From: Prochlorococcus sp. AG-355-P16
GTDB taxonomy: Bacteria; Cyanobacteriota; Cyanobacteriia; PCC-6307; Cyanobiaceae
DNA length: 46,361 nt
Direction of reading: 5' to 3'
NCBI GenBank assembly: GCA_003278525.1
Contig: QCEQ01000011.1
Span: 1-46,361 of the forward strand
The notes beneath the pieces are model-generated. The model was not told where the DNA came from, did no database searches, and saw only the letters and a program-made list of their open reading frames with translations. Both the position numbers and the translations under genes were made by a program. Below, in pieces: positions 23,411 to 32,721 of this stretch (its first letter is position 1; the number at the start of each line of letters is the position of its first letter).

Positions 23411-24445
23411 ATGCTTTTAAGTGATTTGGTCGATCTAATAAAAAAAGGAAATTCAAATTTTATTAGTGCCAATATTATTAAAGATTTAAATATAGAAGAT
23501 GCTGCCTCATTAGATAATGCAGATAATCATCAAATATCTTTTTTAGAAGAAAATAATATCCTTAAAGAAAAATTAGATCAAACTAAAGCATCAGCAATTA
23601 TAACTTCTAACAACAATGAAATTGTTAATACACTCAAGAAACACAATATTTCAAACATAATAGTTAAAAATCCAAGAATTGCATTTGCAGAAGTATTGGA
23701 TTGTTTATATAAATCTATAAATTTCCAACCAGGAATTCACGCTTCAGCGGTTATAGATAAAACAGCAATAATTGGAGCAGATTGCCATATTGGACCTAAT
23801 GTCTACATCGGAGAAAATACAGTAATTGGTGACAATAGTCATATTCTTCCTGGATCATCAATTTTAGGCAATGTTCGAATAGGAAATAATAATATAATTC
23901 ATCCAAATTGCGTTATTTACGAAAATACCATTATAAAAAATAATTGTGTAATTAATTCAAATTCTGTTATTGGATCAGAGGGATTTGGTTTTATTCCTAA
24001 AAATGGTAAATGGGTAAAGATGCCTCAAAAAGGTGGTGTAAAAATAATGAGTTTTGTAGAAATTGGCACGAATTGTTGTATTGATAGACCCGCAGTAGGA
24101 TTTACTTTTATTGATGAGGGAACAAAGTTGGATAATTTAATACAAGTAGGTCATGGAGTTAAAATTGGTAAGAATTGTGCATTTGCAGCTCAAGTTGGTA
24201 TCGCTGGAGGAGCAAATATTGGAGATGGTGTTATTTTGGCAGGGCAAGTAGGAGTTAATAATAGAGTTAAAGTTGGTAATAATGTCATAGCGAGTTCAAA
24301 ATGCGGAATCCATTGTGACATAGAAGATGGCAAGGTAATTAGTGGTTTCCCCGCAATGGGAAATAAATCATGGCTAAAGAGTTCAAGTATTTTTAAAAAA
24401 TTACCAGAATTAGCAAAAAAACTTAGACAACTAGACAAGCAATAA
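23411..24445 (+). CDS. lpxD: UDP-3-O-acylglucosamine N-acyltransferase
   Basis: 344 residues. It transfers the second acyl chain in lipid A synthesis. The N-terminal ~100 residues are the UDP-sugar-binding lobe. From about residue 115 on there are many hexapeptide repeats of the left-handed beta-helix (IIGADCHIGPNVYIGENTVI and onwards split over several turns). The catalytic histidine lies in LIQVGHGVKIGK. The Gram-negative outer membrane is also supported by lptB at the end of the window. Confidence 0.93.
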   Translation: MLLSDLVDLIKKGNSNFISANIIKDLNIEDAASLDNADNHQISFLEENNILKEKLDQTKASAIITSNNNEIVNTLKKHNISNIIVKNPRIAFAEVLDCLYKSINFQPGIHASAVIDKTAIIGADCHIGPNVYIGENTVIGDNSHILPGSSILGNVRIGNNNIIHPNCVIYENTIIKNNCVINSNSVIGSEGFGFIPKNGKWVKMPQKGGVKIMSFVEIGTNCCIDRPAVGFTFIDEGTKLDNLIQVGHGVKIGKNCAFAAQVGIAGGANIGDGVILAGQVGVNNRVKVGNNVIASSKCGIHCDIEDGKVISGFPAMGNKSWLKSSSIFKKLPELAKKLRQLDKQ

Positions 24446-24473
24446 TTTATTGTTCTATTAAACAAATATTTAA

Positions 24474-25547
24474 ATGAAGAAATATAAGATTGTTTTATTG
24501 GCAGGAGACGGAATTGGACCAGAGATTTCAGAAGTTTCAAAAATAGTTTTAAAAAAGCTTTCAATAAATCATAATTTCGATATTGAGATTATTGAAAAAT
24601 TATTTGGAGGGATAGCTTATGAAAAATATGGGACTCCTGCTCCAGATGAGACACTAGATCAATGCAAAAAAAGTGATGCTGTACTTTTAGCATGTGTTGG
24701 AGATATTAAATATGACTCTCTTGCAAGAGAATTAAGGCCAGAAAGTGGGTTACTAAAGTTAAGATCTGCTCTAAACCTTTTCGCAAATATAAGGCCTGTC
24801 AAAATAAGAAAATCTCTATTAGATGCAAGTACATTAAAAAAAGAAATCATTGAGCATGTAGATCTTATTGTTGTAAGAGAATTAATCGGGGGAATTTATT
24901 TTGGAAAACCAAGAGGAAATATAACAAATACAAAAACCCCAAAAGCTTTCAATACGATGGTTTATGATTCGGCCGAAATAGAGAGAATAACTGAAATAGC
25001 AATAAAAATTGCGAACCAAAGAAATAAAAAAATATGTTCTGTTGATAAATCAAACGTTCTTGAGGTTAGTCAATTGTGGAGAGAAACAGTTTTAAAGATC
25101 ACCTCAAAAGATAAAAATATATCTCTAAGCAATATGTACGTTGATAATGCAGCAATGCAATTAGTTAGAGATCCTAGTCAATTTGATGTGATTTTAACTA
25201 GTAATTTATTTGGAGATATTTTAAGCGATTTAGCCGCAATGTTAACTGGTTCTATTGGTATGCTACCTTCTGCTTCTTTAAATAATAATGGACCAGGAGT
25301 ATTTGAGCCTGTTCATGGTTCGGCTCCTGACATAGCTGGTAAAAACATAGCGAATCCAATCGCAATGCTTTTATCTGCTTCCATGATGTTAAAAATTGGA
25401 TTAAATCAAGAAGAAGCTGCAGAAAATTTAGAAACTGCCATTGATAAAGTTTTATCAAAAGGATTTAGAACAGCAGATTTAGCTGATGGGTCTTCCGAAG
25501 TATTATCTTGCAGTGAAATCGGAGATAAAATAATGGATGAAATTTAA
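24474..25547 (+). CDS. leuB: 3-isopropylmalate dehydrogenase
   Basis: 357 residues. It oxidises and decarboxylates 3-isopropylmalate in leucine biosynthesis, using NAD. Motifs are LLAGDGIGPEI, RELIGGIYFGKPRG, the catalytic lysine in CSVDKSNVLEVSQLWR, metal-binding aspartates in LTSNLFGDILSDLAA, and FEPVHGSAPDIAGKNIANP. It ends the plus-strand run that starts with hisA. leuC and leuD are not adjacent; the other branched-chain gene here is ilvD at 35333. Confidence 0.95.
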   Translation: MKKYKIVLLAGDGIGPEISEVSKIVLKKLSINHNFDIEIIEKLFGGIAYEKYGTPAPDETLDQCKKSDAVLLACVGDIKYDSLARELRPESGLLKLRSALNLFANIRPVKIRKSLLDASTLKKEIIEHVDLIVVRELIGGIYFGKPRGNITNTKTPKAFNTMVYDSAEIERITEIAIKIANQRNKKICSVDKSNVLEVSQLWRETVLKITSKDKNISLSNMYVDNAAMQLVRDPSQFDVILTSNLFGDILSDLAAMLTGSIGMLPSASLNNNGPGVFEPVHGSAPDIAGKNIANPIAMLLSASMMLKIGLNQEEAAENLETAIDKVLSKGFRTADLADGSSEVLSCSEIGDKIMDEI

Positions 25548-25635
25548 AAAAAATTAATAAATAAAAAAATATTTTTAAGTAAAACATAAAGTTGGCATAT
25601 GACCTGTCAGAATCATTAGATATTGTTTTTAAAAA

Positions 25636-26532
25636 ATGTCAAAACGTCATCCAGTAGTCGCTGTAACAGGATCTTCAGGAGCAGGAACAAGTACTGTAAA
25701 AAGAGCCTTTGAGCATATTTTTGCCAGAGAAGATATTGTTCCTGCAGTTGTAGAAGGTGATAGTTACCACAGATTTGAAAGAATGCCCATGAAAAAAGCT
25801 ATGGCAGACGCTCTTTCAAAAGGTGAAAATTTCTCTCATTTTGGTCCAGAAGCTAATCTTTTTGACAAGTTAGAAGAACTTTTTAAAATTTATGGTGAAA
25901 CTGGAGGAGGAAAAAAAAGATATTATCTACATAGTCTTGAAGAAGCAGAAGAACATAATACAAGACTTGGTACATCCCTAGAACCTGGGCAATTTACTCC
26001 ATGGGAAGATATTCCTGAGGGAACAGACGTACTTTTTTATGAAGGTTTACATGGCGGGGTAGAAGGTAATGGATACAATGTGGCATCCTATGCTGATTTA
26101 CTTGTTGGCGTTGTTCCGATAACAAATTTAGAGTGGATTCAAAAAATCCATAGAGATAACGCAGAAAGAGGTTACTCAGCGGAAACCATTGTGGATACTA
26201 TATTGAGAAGAATGCCTGATTACATTAATCACATTTGCCCACAATTCAGCAAAACCGATATTAATTTCCAAAGAATCCCCACAATTGACACTTCAAATCC
26301 TTTCATATGCAGAAATATCCCAACTCCTGATGAGAGCTTTGTGATCATACATTTCAGAAAAGGGGCAAGAGAGAAATGGGGTATTGATTTTCAATACTTG
26401 CTTGGAATGATTAACGATTCATTCATGTCAAGTCCAACAAGTATCGTTGTAAATGGTGGGAAGATGGGTTTCGCAATGGAACTAATTCTTACTCCAATAA
26501 TTCATAAAATGATTGAGGAGAAAAATAAATAA
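25636..26532 (+). CDS. prk: Phosphoribulokinase, proteobacterial class I type
   Basis: 298 residues. It makes ribulose 1,5-bisphosphate for RuBisCO. The P-loop is GSSGAGTSTVK (residues 12-22). The lines EGDSYHRFERMPMK, FSHFGPEANL, FYEGLHGGVEGN, PITNLEWIQKIHRD, SQTD-like FSKTDINFQRIPTIDTSNPF and SIVVNGGKMGFAMELILTP line up closely with Rhodobacter class I enzymes. Length and sequence differ from the ~330-residue class II enzyme of beta-cyanobacteria and plants, and the thioredoxin-regulated cysteine pair in the ATP site is absent. Known for alpha-cyanobacteria; likely an old transfer. Confidence 0.95.
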   Translation: MSKRHPVVAVTGSSGAGTSTVKRAFEHIFAREDIVPAVVEGDSYHRFERMPMKKAMADALSKGENFSHFGPEANLFDKLEELFKIYGETGGGKKRYYLHSLEEAEEHNTRLGTSLEPGQFTPWEDIPEGTDVLFYEGLHGGVEGNGYNVASYADLLVGVVPITNLEWIQKIHRDNAERGYSAETIVDTILRRMPDYINHICPQFSKTDINFQRIPTIDTSNPFICRNIPTPDESFVIIHFRKGAREKWGIDFQYLLGMINDSFMSSPTSIVVNGGKMGFAMELILTPIIHKMIEEKNK

Positions 26533-26671
26533 TAATTAATTTCGATTATTAACTCAAATAATTATATTTTTAACTTTTAGGAGTTTCTAATTTAGAAAAT
26601 CTCAAATATTTATATATCTTTCTTGATAAAAGTACCTTACTTGGATTTAAATAGAAAAAACAGGTAACGTT

Positions 26672-27553
26672 GTGTCATTAATCGACTGGTTTGCCGCGAG
26701 GCGTAAAGATCAATTTGTTGGGAAAGTTTCCCAAGATACTGACGAAGGAGATGGTTTGTGGGTTAAATGTTCAGAGTGTTCGCAAGTAGCCTATAGAAAA
26801 GACCTAATTTCAAATTTCAATGTTTGTAGTAATTGTGGTCACCATAATAGAATTAATAGTGATGAAAGGATAAATATAATTGCTGATAAAAATTCATTCA
26901 AAGAATTTGATAGTTCACTAAGTCCTACAGATCCTTTAGGTTTTAAAGATAGAAGATCTTATGCTGATCGAATTAAAGAAAGTCAAGCAGGTACAGGTTT
27001 AAGAGATGGTGTCATAACTGGTTTTTGTTCTGTAAATTCAATGCCTTTAGCATTAGCTGTTATGGATTTTAGATTCATGGGAGGATCTATGGGTTCAGTA
27101 GTTGGTGAAAAAATTACAAGGATTATTGAGAGAGCAACTTTAGAAAATTACCCAATTCTTATTGTTTGTGCATCAGGTGGGGCAAGAATGCAAGAAGGTA
27201 TGTTAAGTCTCATGCAAATGGCAAAAATTTCTGGAGCACTAAAAAAACATAAAGAAAAAAATCTTCTATATATGCCATTATTAACTCATCCAACCACTGG
27301 AGGAGTAACAGCCAGCTTTGCGATGTTAGGTGATTTAATTTTGGCGGAACCTAAAGCACTTATTGGATTTGCGGGAAGAAGGGTTATTGAACAAACATTA
27401 AGAGAAAAATTACCCGATAATTTTCAAACAGCTGAATATCTTCTTGAGCATGGTTTTGTTGATGTAATAGTGAAAAGGAAAGACCTCAAGACTACTTTGA
27501 CTAAAATTTTAAAAATCCATGGAGTACAAGAACTTGCAGAAGCAAATATATAA
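26672..27553 (+). CDS. accD: Acetyl-CoA carboxylase carboxyltransferase subunit beta
   Basis: 293 residues, GTG start at 26672. With AccA it transfers CO2 from carboxybiotin to acetyl-CoA, making malonyl-CoA. The zinc ribbon is C33-x2-C36-x15-C52-x2-C55. The crotonase-like core carries [54 protein letters not shown] and [11 protein letters not shown]. Gap 26533-26671 is A/T-rich and probably holds the promoter. Confidence 0.95.
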   Translation: MSLIDWFAARRKDQFVGKVSQDTDEGDGLWVKCSECSQVAYRKDLISNFNVCSNCGHHNRINSDERINIIADKNSFKEFDSSLSPTDPLGFKDRRSYADRIKESQAGTGLRDGVITGFCSVNSMPLALAVMDFRFMGGSMGSVVGEKITRIIERATLENYPILIVCASGGARMQEGMLSLMQMAKISGALKKHKEKNLLYMPLLTHPTTGGVTASFAMLGDLILAEPKALIGFAGRRVIEQTLREKLPDNFQTAEYLLEHGFVDVIVKRKDLKTTLTKILKIHGVQELAEANI

Positions 27554-27554
27554 A

Positions 27555-27947
27555 ATGAGAATAATTTCTAATTTATTTTATTTTTCTTTAAGCTTTTTAC
27601 TCTTTATTTTAAACTTTGCCTCCTATTCATATGCGATAGGAAATGTTGATTGGGTTCTCCTTAAAGAGAATGATGATGGGAAAGAATGGCTTGATAAAGG
27701 GAGTATCAAGCCGCTCCCAAATGGTGAAATAAGTGTATTAACAAAGTTCTTCAAGAATCCAACTAATTCTGATGATGATGGAGAGTTATCACTTTATGTA
27801 ATGAGAATTAATTGTAATGAAAAAAAGTTCAAAGATACATCAATAAATGGAATTCCTCAATTCAATTCAAAATGGCAAACTTCTAATAATGATGAACTTA
27901 TAGATGTTGTTATTGAAAATAGCTGTTCAGAGTTTATTAATGAATAA
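27555..27947 (+). CDS. Secreted or lumenal 130-aa protein, unknown function
   Basis: I choose the ATG at 27555, 1 bp after the accD stop, rather than an earlier start inside accD. This gives a clean signal peptide (MRIISNLFYFSLSFLLFILN, then FASYSYA) and a mature domain of ~103 residues beginning IGNVDWVLLKENDDGKEW. The mature part looks beta-rich with two cysteines (INCNEKK and NSCSEF) that may form a disulfide. The next gene begins 2 bp later. No family recognised. Confidence 0.62.
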   Translation: MRIISNLFYFSLSFLLFILNFASYSYAIGNVDWVLLKENDDGKEWLDKGSIKPLPNGEISVLTKFFKNPTNSDDDGELSLYVMRINCNEKKFKDTSINGIPQFNSKWQTSNNDELIDVVIENSCSEFINE

Positions 27948-27949
27948 GA

Positions 27950-29047
27950 ATGAATAATAAAAATAAAAAATTAAAAATAGCAATCGCTGGAGCAGGGTTT
28001 GGGAAAAAAGTTCATTTAGAGGCATTAAAAGAGTCTGATCTCCTAACTCCTGTAGCTATTTATCATTATGAGAAAAAGCAAAAATCGATATTAGAAAAAG
28101 AAACGGGCTTAGATTTTTTTCATAATTGGGAAGACTTAGTTAAATCTCCAAAAATTGATGGAATTATCATTGCCACGCCTCCTGAATCAAGATTTAAGCT
28201 AGCAAAAAAAGCTCTTGAGAATAATAAAAATTTGCTCTTAGAAAAACCCGTTTCAATATCCTCCTCAGAAATTGAAGAGCTTCAGAGAATATCTTTGATT
28301 AATAATTTAAGCGTTTGTGTTGATTTTGAATATAGAGCAGTACCTCTTTTCCTTCATACAAAAAAACTTATTGATGAAAATATCTTAGGAGATATATATT
28401 TAGTCAAATTAGATTGGTTAATGGGCAGTAGATCCGATCCCAAAAGATCCTGGAATTGGTATTCATTGGAAGAAAAAGGTGGAGGAGTTATTGGCGCCTT
28501 AGGCACTCATGCATTCGATATGTTGAATTGGTTTTTTGGAGAAGCAATAAACGTGACTGGTAAGTTAGCAACATCAATCAAAAAAAGACCTTTACCTAAT
28601 TCATCTAATTTAAATGATGTTACGAGTGAAGATGTATGTTTAGCCAATATAGAAATATCAAACTACAACTCAAATCTTATTCCATGTCAGGTATCTTTAT
28701 CATCGATTTCTAAAAACGGTAGAGGATTTAGTTTAGAGATATATGGAAGCGAAGGTTCACTTATTCTTAAAAGCGAGAATCAAAAAGATTATGTCCATGG
28801 TTTTAATTTGAAATATTCAAACAACGAAAATAAAATTCAAAATCTAACTGCAGAACCAAGTTTTAATTTTGAAAAAACGTGGACTGATGGGAGGATAGCT
28901 CCAGTTTTGAGAATTCAAAATTTATGGGCTGAGAGTATTTTTAATAAAACACCTATCATTCCTGGCTTATGTGAAGGACTTGCTAGTCATAAAGTTTGCG
29001 AAGCCATAAAAGAATCTTCGAAGAGTGGATTAAGTATCAAAATTTGA
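27950..29047 (+). CDS. Gfo/Idh/MocA-family NAD(P)-dependent oxidoreductase
   Basis: 365 residues. The N-terminal Rossmann domain has IAIAGAGFGKKVHLEAL, and the family motif EKP appears in LLLEKPVSIS near residue 100. The C-terminal alpha/beta domain contains WSLEE-like WYSLEEKGGGVIGALGTHAFDML, the GxGxxxDxxxH-type substrate site. Substrates in this family are usually sugars or sugar derivatives; plastid and cyanobacterial members are poorly characterised. It starts 2 bp after the secreted-protein gene, and a hairpin terminator follows. Confidence 0.85.
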   Translation: MNNKNKKLKIAIAGAGFGKKVHLEALKESDLLTPVAIYHYEKKQKSILEKETGLDFFHNWEDLVKSPKIDGIIIATPPESRFKLAKKALENNKNLLLEKPVSISSSEIEELQRISLINNLSVCVDFEYRAVPLFLHTKKLIDENILGDIYLVKLDWLMGSRSDPKRSWNWYSLEEKGGGVIGALGTHAFDMLNWFFGEAINVTGKLATSIKKRPLPNSSNLNDVTSEDVCLANIEISNYNSNLIPCQVSLSSISKNGRGFSLEIYGSEGSLILKSENQKDYVHGFNLKYSNNENKIQNLTAEPSFNFEKTWTDGRIAPVLRIQNLWAESIFNKTPIIPGLCEGLASHKVCEAIKESSKSGLSIKI

Positions 29048-29072
29048 GGATATACATTTATAAGTAGCAATT

Positions 29073-29111
29073 ATCACCCCATAAAGTATTGGAGTGATTT
29101 TATTTTTTTTT
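29073..29111 (+). terminator. Rho-independent terminator after the Gfo/Idh/MocA gene
   Basis: The stem is ATCAC-C-CCA (29073-29081) against TGG-A-GTGAT (29090-29098), with one mismatch and an 8-base loop. A T-rich run follows to 29111. It separates the accD-containing transcript from the fda promoter. Confidence 0.7.
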
Positions 29112-29150
29112 CATATTCTGGAAAAATCAATTGAACTTAATTATTAAATA

Positions 29151-30218
29151 ATGGCTTTAAATTATTACAAAAATGAGCTTAAAGAAAATGCTCAATTACT
29201 AGCTTCTAAAGGAAAAGGGATATTAGCGGTAGATGAATCTACTAAAACAGTAGGTAAAAGACTCGCTGGAATTGGCCTCGAGAATACTGAAGACAATAGG
29301 AAAGCATATAGAGAAATGCTTTTTACTAAAGAAGGTCTTGGCAAATATATAAGTGGAGCAATCCTATTCGAAGAAACTCTTTATCAGAAGCACCAAGATG
29401 GCGAGTCAATGGTTAAGAAACTAAATGATTTAGGTATTATTCCAGGTATAAAGGTCGATAAAGGGCTAAATCCACTTCCAGGAGGAGGAGATGTAGAAAC
29501 TTTTTGCTCTGGCCTAGATGGGTTAGTTGAAAGAGCAGCAAAATATTATGAACAAGGTGCCAGATTTGCAAAGTGGAGAGCTGTTCTGCAAATTACAAAT
29601 GATGGTTGTCCTTCAAAACTATCAATTCAAGAGAATGCTTGGGGATTAGCAAGGTATGCAAGATCAGTTCAAGAATCTGGGTTGGTACCAATTATTGAAC
29701 CTGAAATCTTAATGGACGGCGAACATACTATTGAAAAAACCGCTGAATTTCAAGAAGAGGTAATAAAGCAGGTTTATATTGCCTGTCAAGCAAATGGAGT
29801 TTTTCTAGAGGGGACTCTATTAAAACCTTCTATGACTGTTAATGGAGCAGATTGTCCAACAAAGGCTGATCCTATGAAAGTTGGTGAAATGACAATCAGA
29901 ACTATGGAAAGATGCGTTCCTGCATCTGTTCCTGGAATAGTTTTTTTATCAGGAGGGTTAAGCGAAGAAGCTGCTTCTGTTTATTTAAATAATATGAACA
30001 CTCTTTACAGGAAAGCTTTATGGAATGTTTCATTCTCCTATGGAAGAGCATTACAGCACTCATGCTTAAAAGCCTGGAAAGGAAGCGACGTTGAAGGAGG
30101 CCAAAAAGCGTTAATAGCAAGAGCCCAAGCAAACTCTGAAGCTTCAAAAGGTGCCTATGTAGCAGGATCCCAACCTTCATCTGATGAACAATTGTTTGTA
30201 GCAGGCTACACTTATTAA
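29151..30218 (+). CDS. fda: Class I fructose-bisphosphate aldolase
   Basis: 355 residues. It cleaves or forms fructose 1,6-bisphosphate through a Schiff base. The conserved lines are KGILAVDESTKTVGKRL, GIKVDKGLNPLPGG, ARFAKWRAV, PIIEPEILMDGEH and EGTLLKPSMT, with the Schiff-base lysine K225. The plant/animal-type C-terminal tyrosine is present (GYTY end). It lies immediately upstream of an unrelated class II aldolase. The spacer 30219-30365 probably carries a second promoter. Confidence 0.93.
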   Translation: MALNYYKNELKENAQLLASKGKGILAVDESTKTVGKRLAGIGLENTEDNRKAYREMLFTKEGLGKYISGAILFEETLYQKHQDGESMVKKLNDLGIIPGIKVDKGLNPLPGGGDVETFCSGLDGLVERAAKYYEQGARFAKWRAVLQITNDGCPSKLSIQENAWGLARYARSVQESGLVPIIEPEILMDGEHTIEKTAEFQEEVIKQVYIACQANGVFLEGTLLKPSMTVNGADCPTKADPMKVGEMTIRTMERCVPASVPGIVFLSGGLSEEAASVYLNNMNTLYRKALWNVSFSYGRALQHSCLKAWKGSDVEGGQKALIARAQANSEASKGAYVAGSQPSSDEQLFVAGYTY

Positions 30219-30327
30219 CTAAAAAATTTTAAAAATATATTTTGGGTCATAAAATTAGTTTCTTTAATTTAGTATTTTGTATATCTAATGACGTGACATT
30301 TGATACCTCTTTATACTAAACTCTCGG

Positions 30328-30339
30328 AAGCATATGCTT
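30328..30339. promoter_or_regulatory. 12-bp palindrome upstream of class II aldolase
   Basis: AAGCATATGCTT is a perfect palindrome 27-38 bp before the aldolase start codon. Its core GCATATG also occurs before prk (25595-25601). It may be an operator, or simply fall in the 5' leader; a short palindrome in such A/T-rich DNA can be accidental. Confidence 0.25.
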
Positions 30340-30365
30340 TATACAGCATTTAACTTATTTTAATT

Positions 30366-31439
30366 ATGGCCCTCGTTCCACTAAGACTACTTTTAGATCA
30401 CGCTGCTGAGAATGGTTACGGTATTCCAGCTTTCAATGTTAATAACCTTGAGCAAGTTCAAGCTATCATGGAAGCCGCATATGAAACTGATAGTCCTGTA
30501 ATCCTCCAAGCTTCTAGAGGGGCAAGAAATTATGCAGGAGAAATTTTCCTTCGTCATCTAATACTTGCCGCTACAGAAACATATCCTAATATTCCAGTAG
30601 TAATGCACCAAGACCATGGTAATGAGCCATCAACATGCTATTCGGCAGCAATAAATGGTTTCACATCAGTAATGATGGATGGCTCTCTAGAAGCAGATGC
30701 AAAAACACCCGCTAGTTACGAATATAATGTTGCAGTTACCAAAAAAGTAGTTGATTTTGCTCATTCAGTTGGAGTTAGTGTTGAAGGAGAGTTAGGTTGC
30801 TTAGGTTCATTAGAAACAGGAAAGGGTGAGGCAGAAGATGGTCATGGATTTGAAGGTGAACTTTCTACAGACATGCTTTTGACTGATCCTGAAGAAGCGG
30901 CAGATTTTGTTGCCAAAACAAAAGTTGATGCATTAGCAATTGCTATAGGTACAAGTCATGGTGCATATAAATTCACAAGGAAGCCAACAGGAGAAGTTCT
31001 TGCAATAAGCAGAATTGCTGAGATCCATAAAGCACTTCCAAATACACATCTTGTAATGCACGGATCTAGTTCAGTGCCTCAGGAATGGTTGGATATCATT
31101 AACAAGTATGGTGGTGAAATCCCTCAAACATATGGTGTTCCTGTTGAAGAGATTCAGGAGGGAATAAGAAATGGAGTTAGGAAAGTCAACATTGATACCG
31201 ATAACAGACTTGCTTTCACTGCCGCGGTAAGAGAGGCCGCATTTGCTGACAAGGCAAACTTTGACCCAAGACATTTCAACAAACCTGCTAGAAAATACAT
31301 GAAGCAAGTTTGTCTTGACAGATACAAGCAGTTCTGGTGTGAAGGTCAAGCAAGTAAGATCAAGCAAAACAGCACCAATTACTTTGCTGATCTTTACGCT
31401 AAAGGTGATTTAGATCCAAAAGTAAAAGCTACTGTTTAA
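30366..31439 (+). CDS. cbbA: Class II fructose-bisphosphate aldolase (Calvin cycle, SBP/FBP)
   Basis: 357 residues, zinc-dependent and unrelated in fold detail to the class I enzyme upstream. Zinc and catalytic residues are visible in VVMHQDHG (H81, D83, H84), [30 protein letters not shown] and [10 protein letters not shown]. The length and the lines [24 protein letters not shown] fit the cyanobacterial CbbA/FbaA enzyme that also makes sedoheptulose bisphosphate. This is taken as the Calvin-cycle aldolase. A strong terminator follows. Confidence 0.95.
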   Translation: MALVPLRLLLDHAAENGYGIPAFNVNNLEQVQAIMEAAYETDSPVILQASRGARNYAGEIFLRHLILAATETYPNIPVVMHQDHGNEPSTCYSAAINGFTSVMMDGSLEADAKTPASYEYNVAVTKKVVDFAHSVGVSVEGELGCLGSLETGKGEAEDGHGFEGELSTDMLLTDPEEAADFVAKTKVDALAIAIGTSHGAYKFTRKPTGEVLAISRIAEIHKALPNTHLVMHGSSSVPQEWLDIINKYGGEIPQTYGVPVEEIQEGIRNGVRKVNIDTDNRLAFTAAVREAAFADKANFDPRHFNKPARKYMKQVCLDRYKQFWCEGQASKIKQNSTNYFADLYAKGDLDPKVKATV

Positions 31440-31460
31440 TTTCTTTCCAAATTAAATAAG

Positions 31461-31493
31461 AAAGACCTCCAGAATTGGGGGTCTTTTTTTTTT
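31461..31493 (+). terminator. Rho-independent terminator after class II aldolase
   Basis: AAAGACCTCC (31461-31470) pairs with TTGGGGGTCTTT-type bases ending at 31486 (10 bp with one wobble) around an AGAATT loop. A run of T follows into the convergent purQ end. Because purQ is convergent (its stop is at 31492), the hairpin may serve both transcripts. Confidence 0.8.
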
Positions 31494-32157
31494 ATTTCAA
31501 TATTAATGATTTTAATGTAAAGAGACCATCAGTCCCACCAATAGTCTCGTCACATGCTCGCTCTGGATGAGGCATTAAACCTAAAACATTACCCTTTTCA
31601 TTAGTTATGCCTGCGATATCGAATGAGGATCCATTAGGGTTATTTTTATATCTCAAAGCGATCAATTCATTATCTACAAGCTTTTCTAAAGTATCAGAAT
31701 CACAATGATATCTTCCTTCCCCATGCGCTATAGGTAACTTAATAGCTTGTTTTTCACCTTCATCATTAAACCAACCTCCTTTTGAAGAAACAATATCAAG
31801 TTCAACATCATCACAGATGAAATTAAGATTTTTATTTGCAGTAAGGGCACCCGGCAAAAAGCCTGATTCTGTCAAAATTTGGAACCCATTACAAATTCCT
31901 AAAACTCTTCTTCCACTTTTCACAAAGTCATCCAAAGCATTTATCAATGGAGAGAATCTCGCTATTGCTCCACATCTTAGATAATCACCATAACTAAATC
32001 CTCCTGGTAAAACTATTGCATCTACATCGCTTAAATCTGAAGACTCATGCCATAAGTATTTTGTTCTTATGTCTAAACAACCCTCCAATGCCCATGAAAC
32101 ATCACGATCACAATTAGAACCAGGGAAGACAACAATTCCTACAGTAAAATTTTCCAT
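31492..32157 (-). CDS. purQ: Phosphoribosylformylglycinamidine synthase, glutaminase subunit
   Basis: 221 residues, class I glutamine amidotransferase. It supplies ammonia for the fourth step of purine synthesis in complex with PurL and PurS. The nucleophile C89 is in [10 protein letters not shown]; the histidine of the triad is in [12 protein letters not shown]-terminal [10 protein letters not shown] and [16 protein letters not shown] are typical. purS precedes it by 1 bp. purL is not in this window. Confidence 0.96.
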   Translation of the reverse strand: MENFTVGIVVFPGSNCDRDVSWALEGCLDIRTKYLWHESSDLSDVDAIVLPGGFSYGDYLRCGAIARFSPLINALDDFVKSGRRVLGICNGFQILTESGFLPGALTANKNLNFICDDVELDIVSSKGGWFNDEGEKQAIKLPIAHGEGRYHCDSDTLEKLVDNELIALRYKNNPNGSSFDIAGITNEKGNVLGLMPHPERACDETIGGTDGLFTLKSLILK

Positions 32158-32158
32158 A

Positions 32159-32413
32159 TTATAATTTTTCTAGTGAATATTCATAATCCTCAATAACAGT
32201 ATTTGCGAATAACCTATCACACAATAAATCAATTTTTTCTCTTACTTCGTTTTCACTATTACCTTCTATTTTTACCTCAATCATTTTTCCTATACGTAAT
32301 GATTTTATTCTCTCGGCTCCAAGTTTTATAGAAGCAGATTTGGTAGCTTCCCCTGCTGGATCTAAAACTGAGGGTCTTAGTCTTACAAAAACTTTTACAG
32401 CAAATTTGTCCAA
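32159..32413 (-). CDS. purS: Phosphoribosylformylglycinamidine synthase subunit PurS
   Basis: 84 residues, the small ferredoxin-fold subunit that bridges PurL and PurQ in the three-part enzyme. [36 protein letters not shown] and [18 protein letters not shown] are the conserved lines. It is the first gene of the purS-purQ pair. The spacer 32414-32510 holds its likely promoter. Confidence 0.93.
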   Translation of the reverse strand: MDKFAVKVFVRLRPSVLDPAGEATKSASIKLGAERIKSLRIGKMIEVKIEGNSENEVREKIDLLCDRLFANTVIEDYEYSLEKL

Positions 32414-32510
32414 TTAAAAAATAATTTCTACTAGAAGATTAGTTTAAATTTTGATAAAAAGAACTATTGATTAATAAACAAATATTTTTACTTTGAGGTT
32501 TTCTGAGTTA

Positions 32511-32675
32511 TTAAATGTTTATGTAGCCTCTACCAAAACAAACTAAACAAGTTCTTCTTGAATTTTCATGTGTTTTAAAATTTCCTGCCCCTCCACATTT
32601 TGAACATTTTATTTTATCAATTGATGTAACGTCGTCAGAGATTATTCTTTTTAAAATAATTTTTGGATTTTTCAT
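32511..32675 (-). CDS. 54-aa DnaJ-type zinc-finger protein (BSD2-like half finger)
   Basis: ATG at 32675, TAA at 32511. It is too short to be found by length alone, but residues 24-50 read CSKCGGAGNF, then TCLVCFGRG: two CxxCxGxG-type knuckles (C24/C27 and C43/C46) as in the cysteine-rich domain of DnaJ and the plant RuBisCO chaperone BSD2, which have four. One zinc ion could be held. The N-terminus MKNPKIILKRIISDDVTS is charged. A chaperone role is inferred from the motif. It sits between purS and a zinc-type CobW GTPase on the same strand. Confidence 0.75.
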   Translation of the reverse strand: MKNPKIILKRIISDDVTSIDKIKCSKCGGAGNFKTHENSRRTCLVCFGRGYINI

Positions 32676-32691
32676 CTTGGGCTGTCTACTG

Positions 32692-32716
32692 TAGTTAGTA
32701 TCCCGGCAGCTAACTA
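32692..32716. repeat. Inverted repeat between CobW-type and zinc-finger genes
   Basis: TAGTTAG (32692-32698) pairs with CTAACTA (32710-32716) around TATCCCGGCAG, and the stem extends outward by a G-T and a T-A pair. It begins 5 bp beyond the stop codon of the CobW-type gene on its coding strand. No T-run follows, so it is not a clear terminator. It may be a processing or regulatory hairpin, or an operator. Confidence 0.4.
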
Positions 32717-32721
32717 TAATG

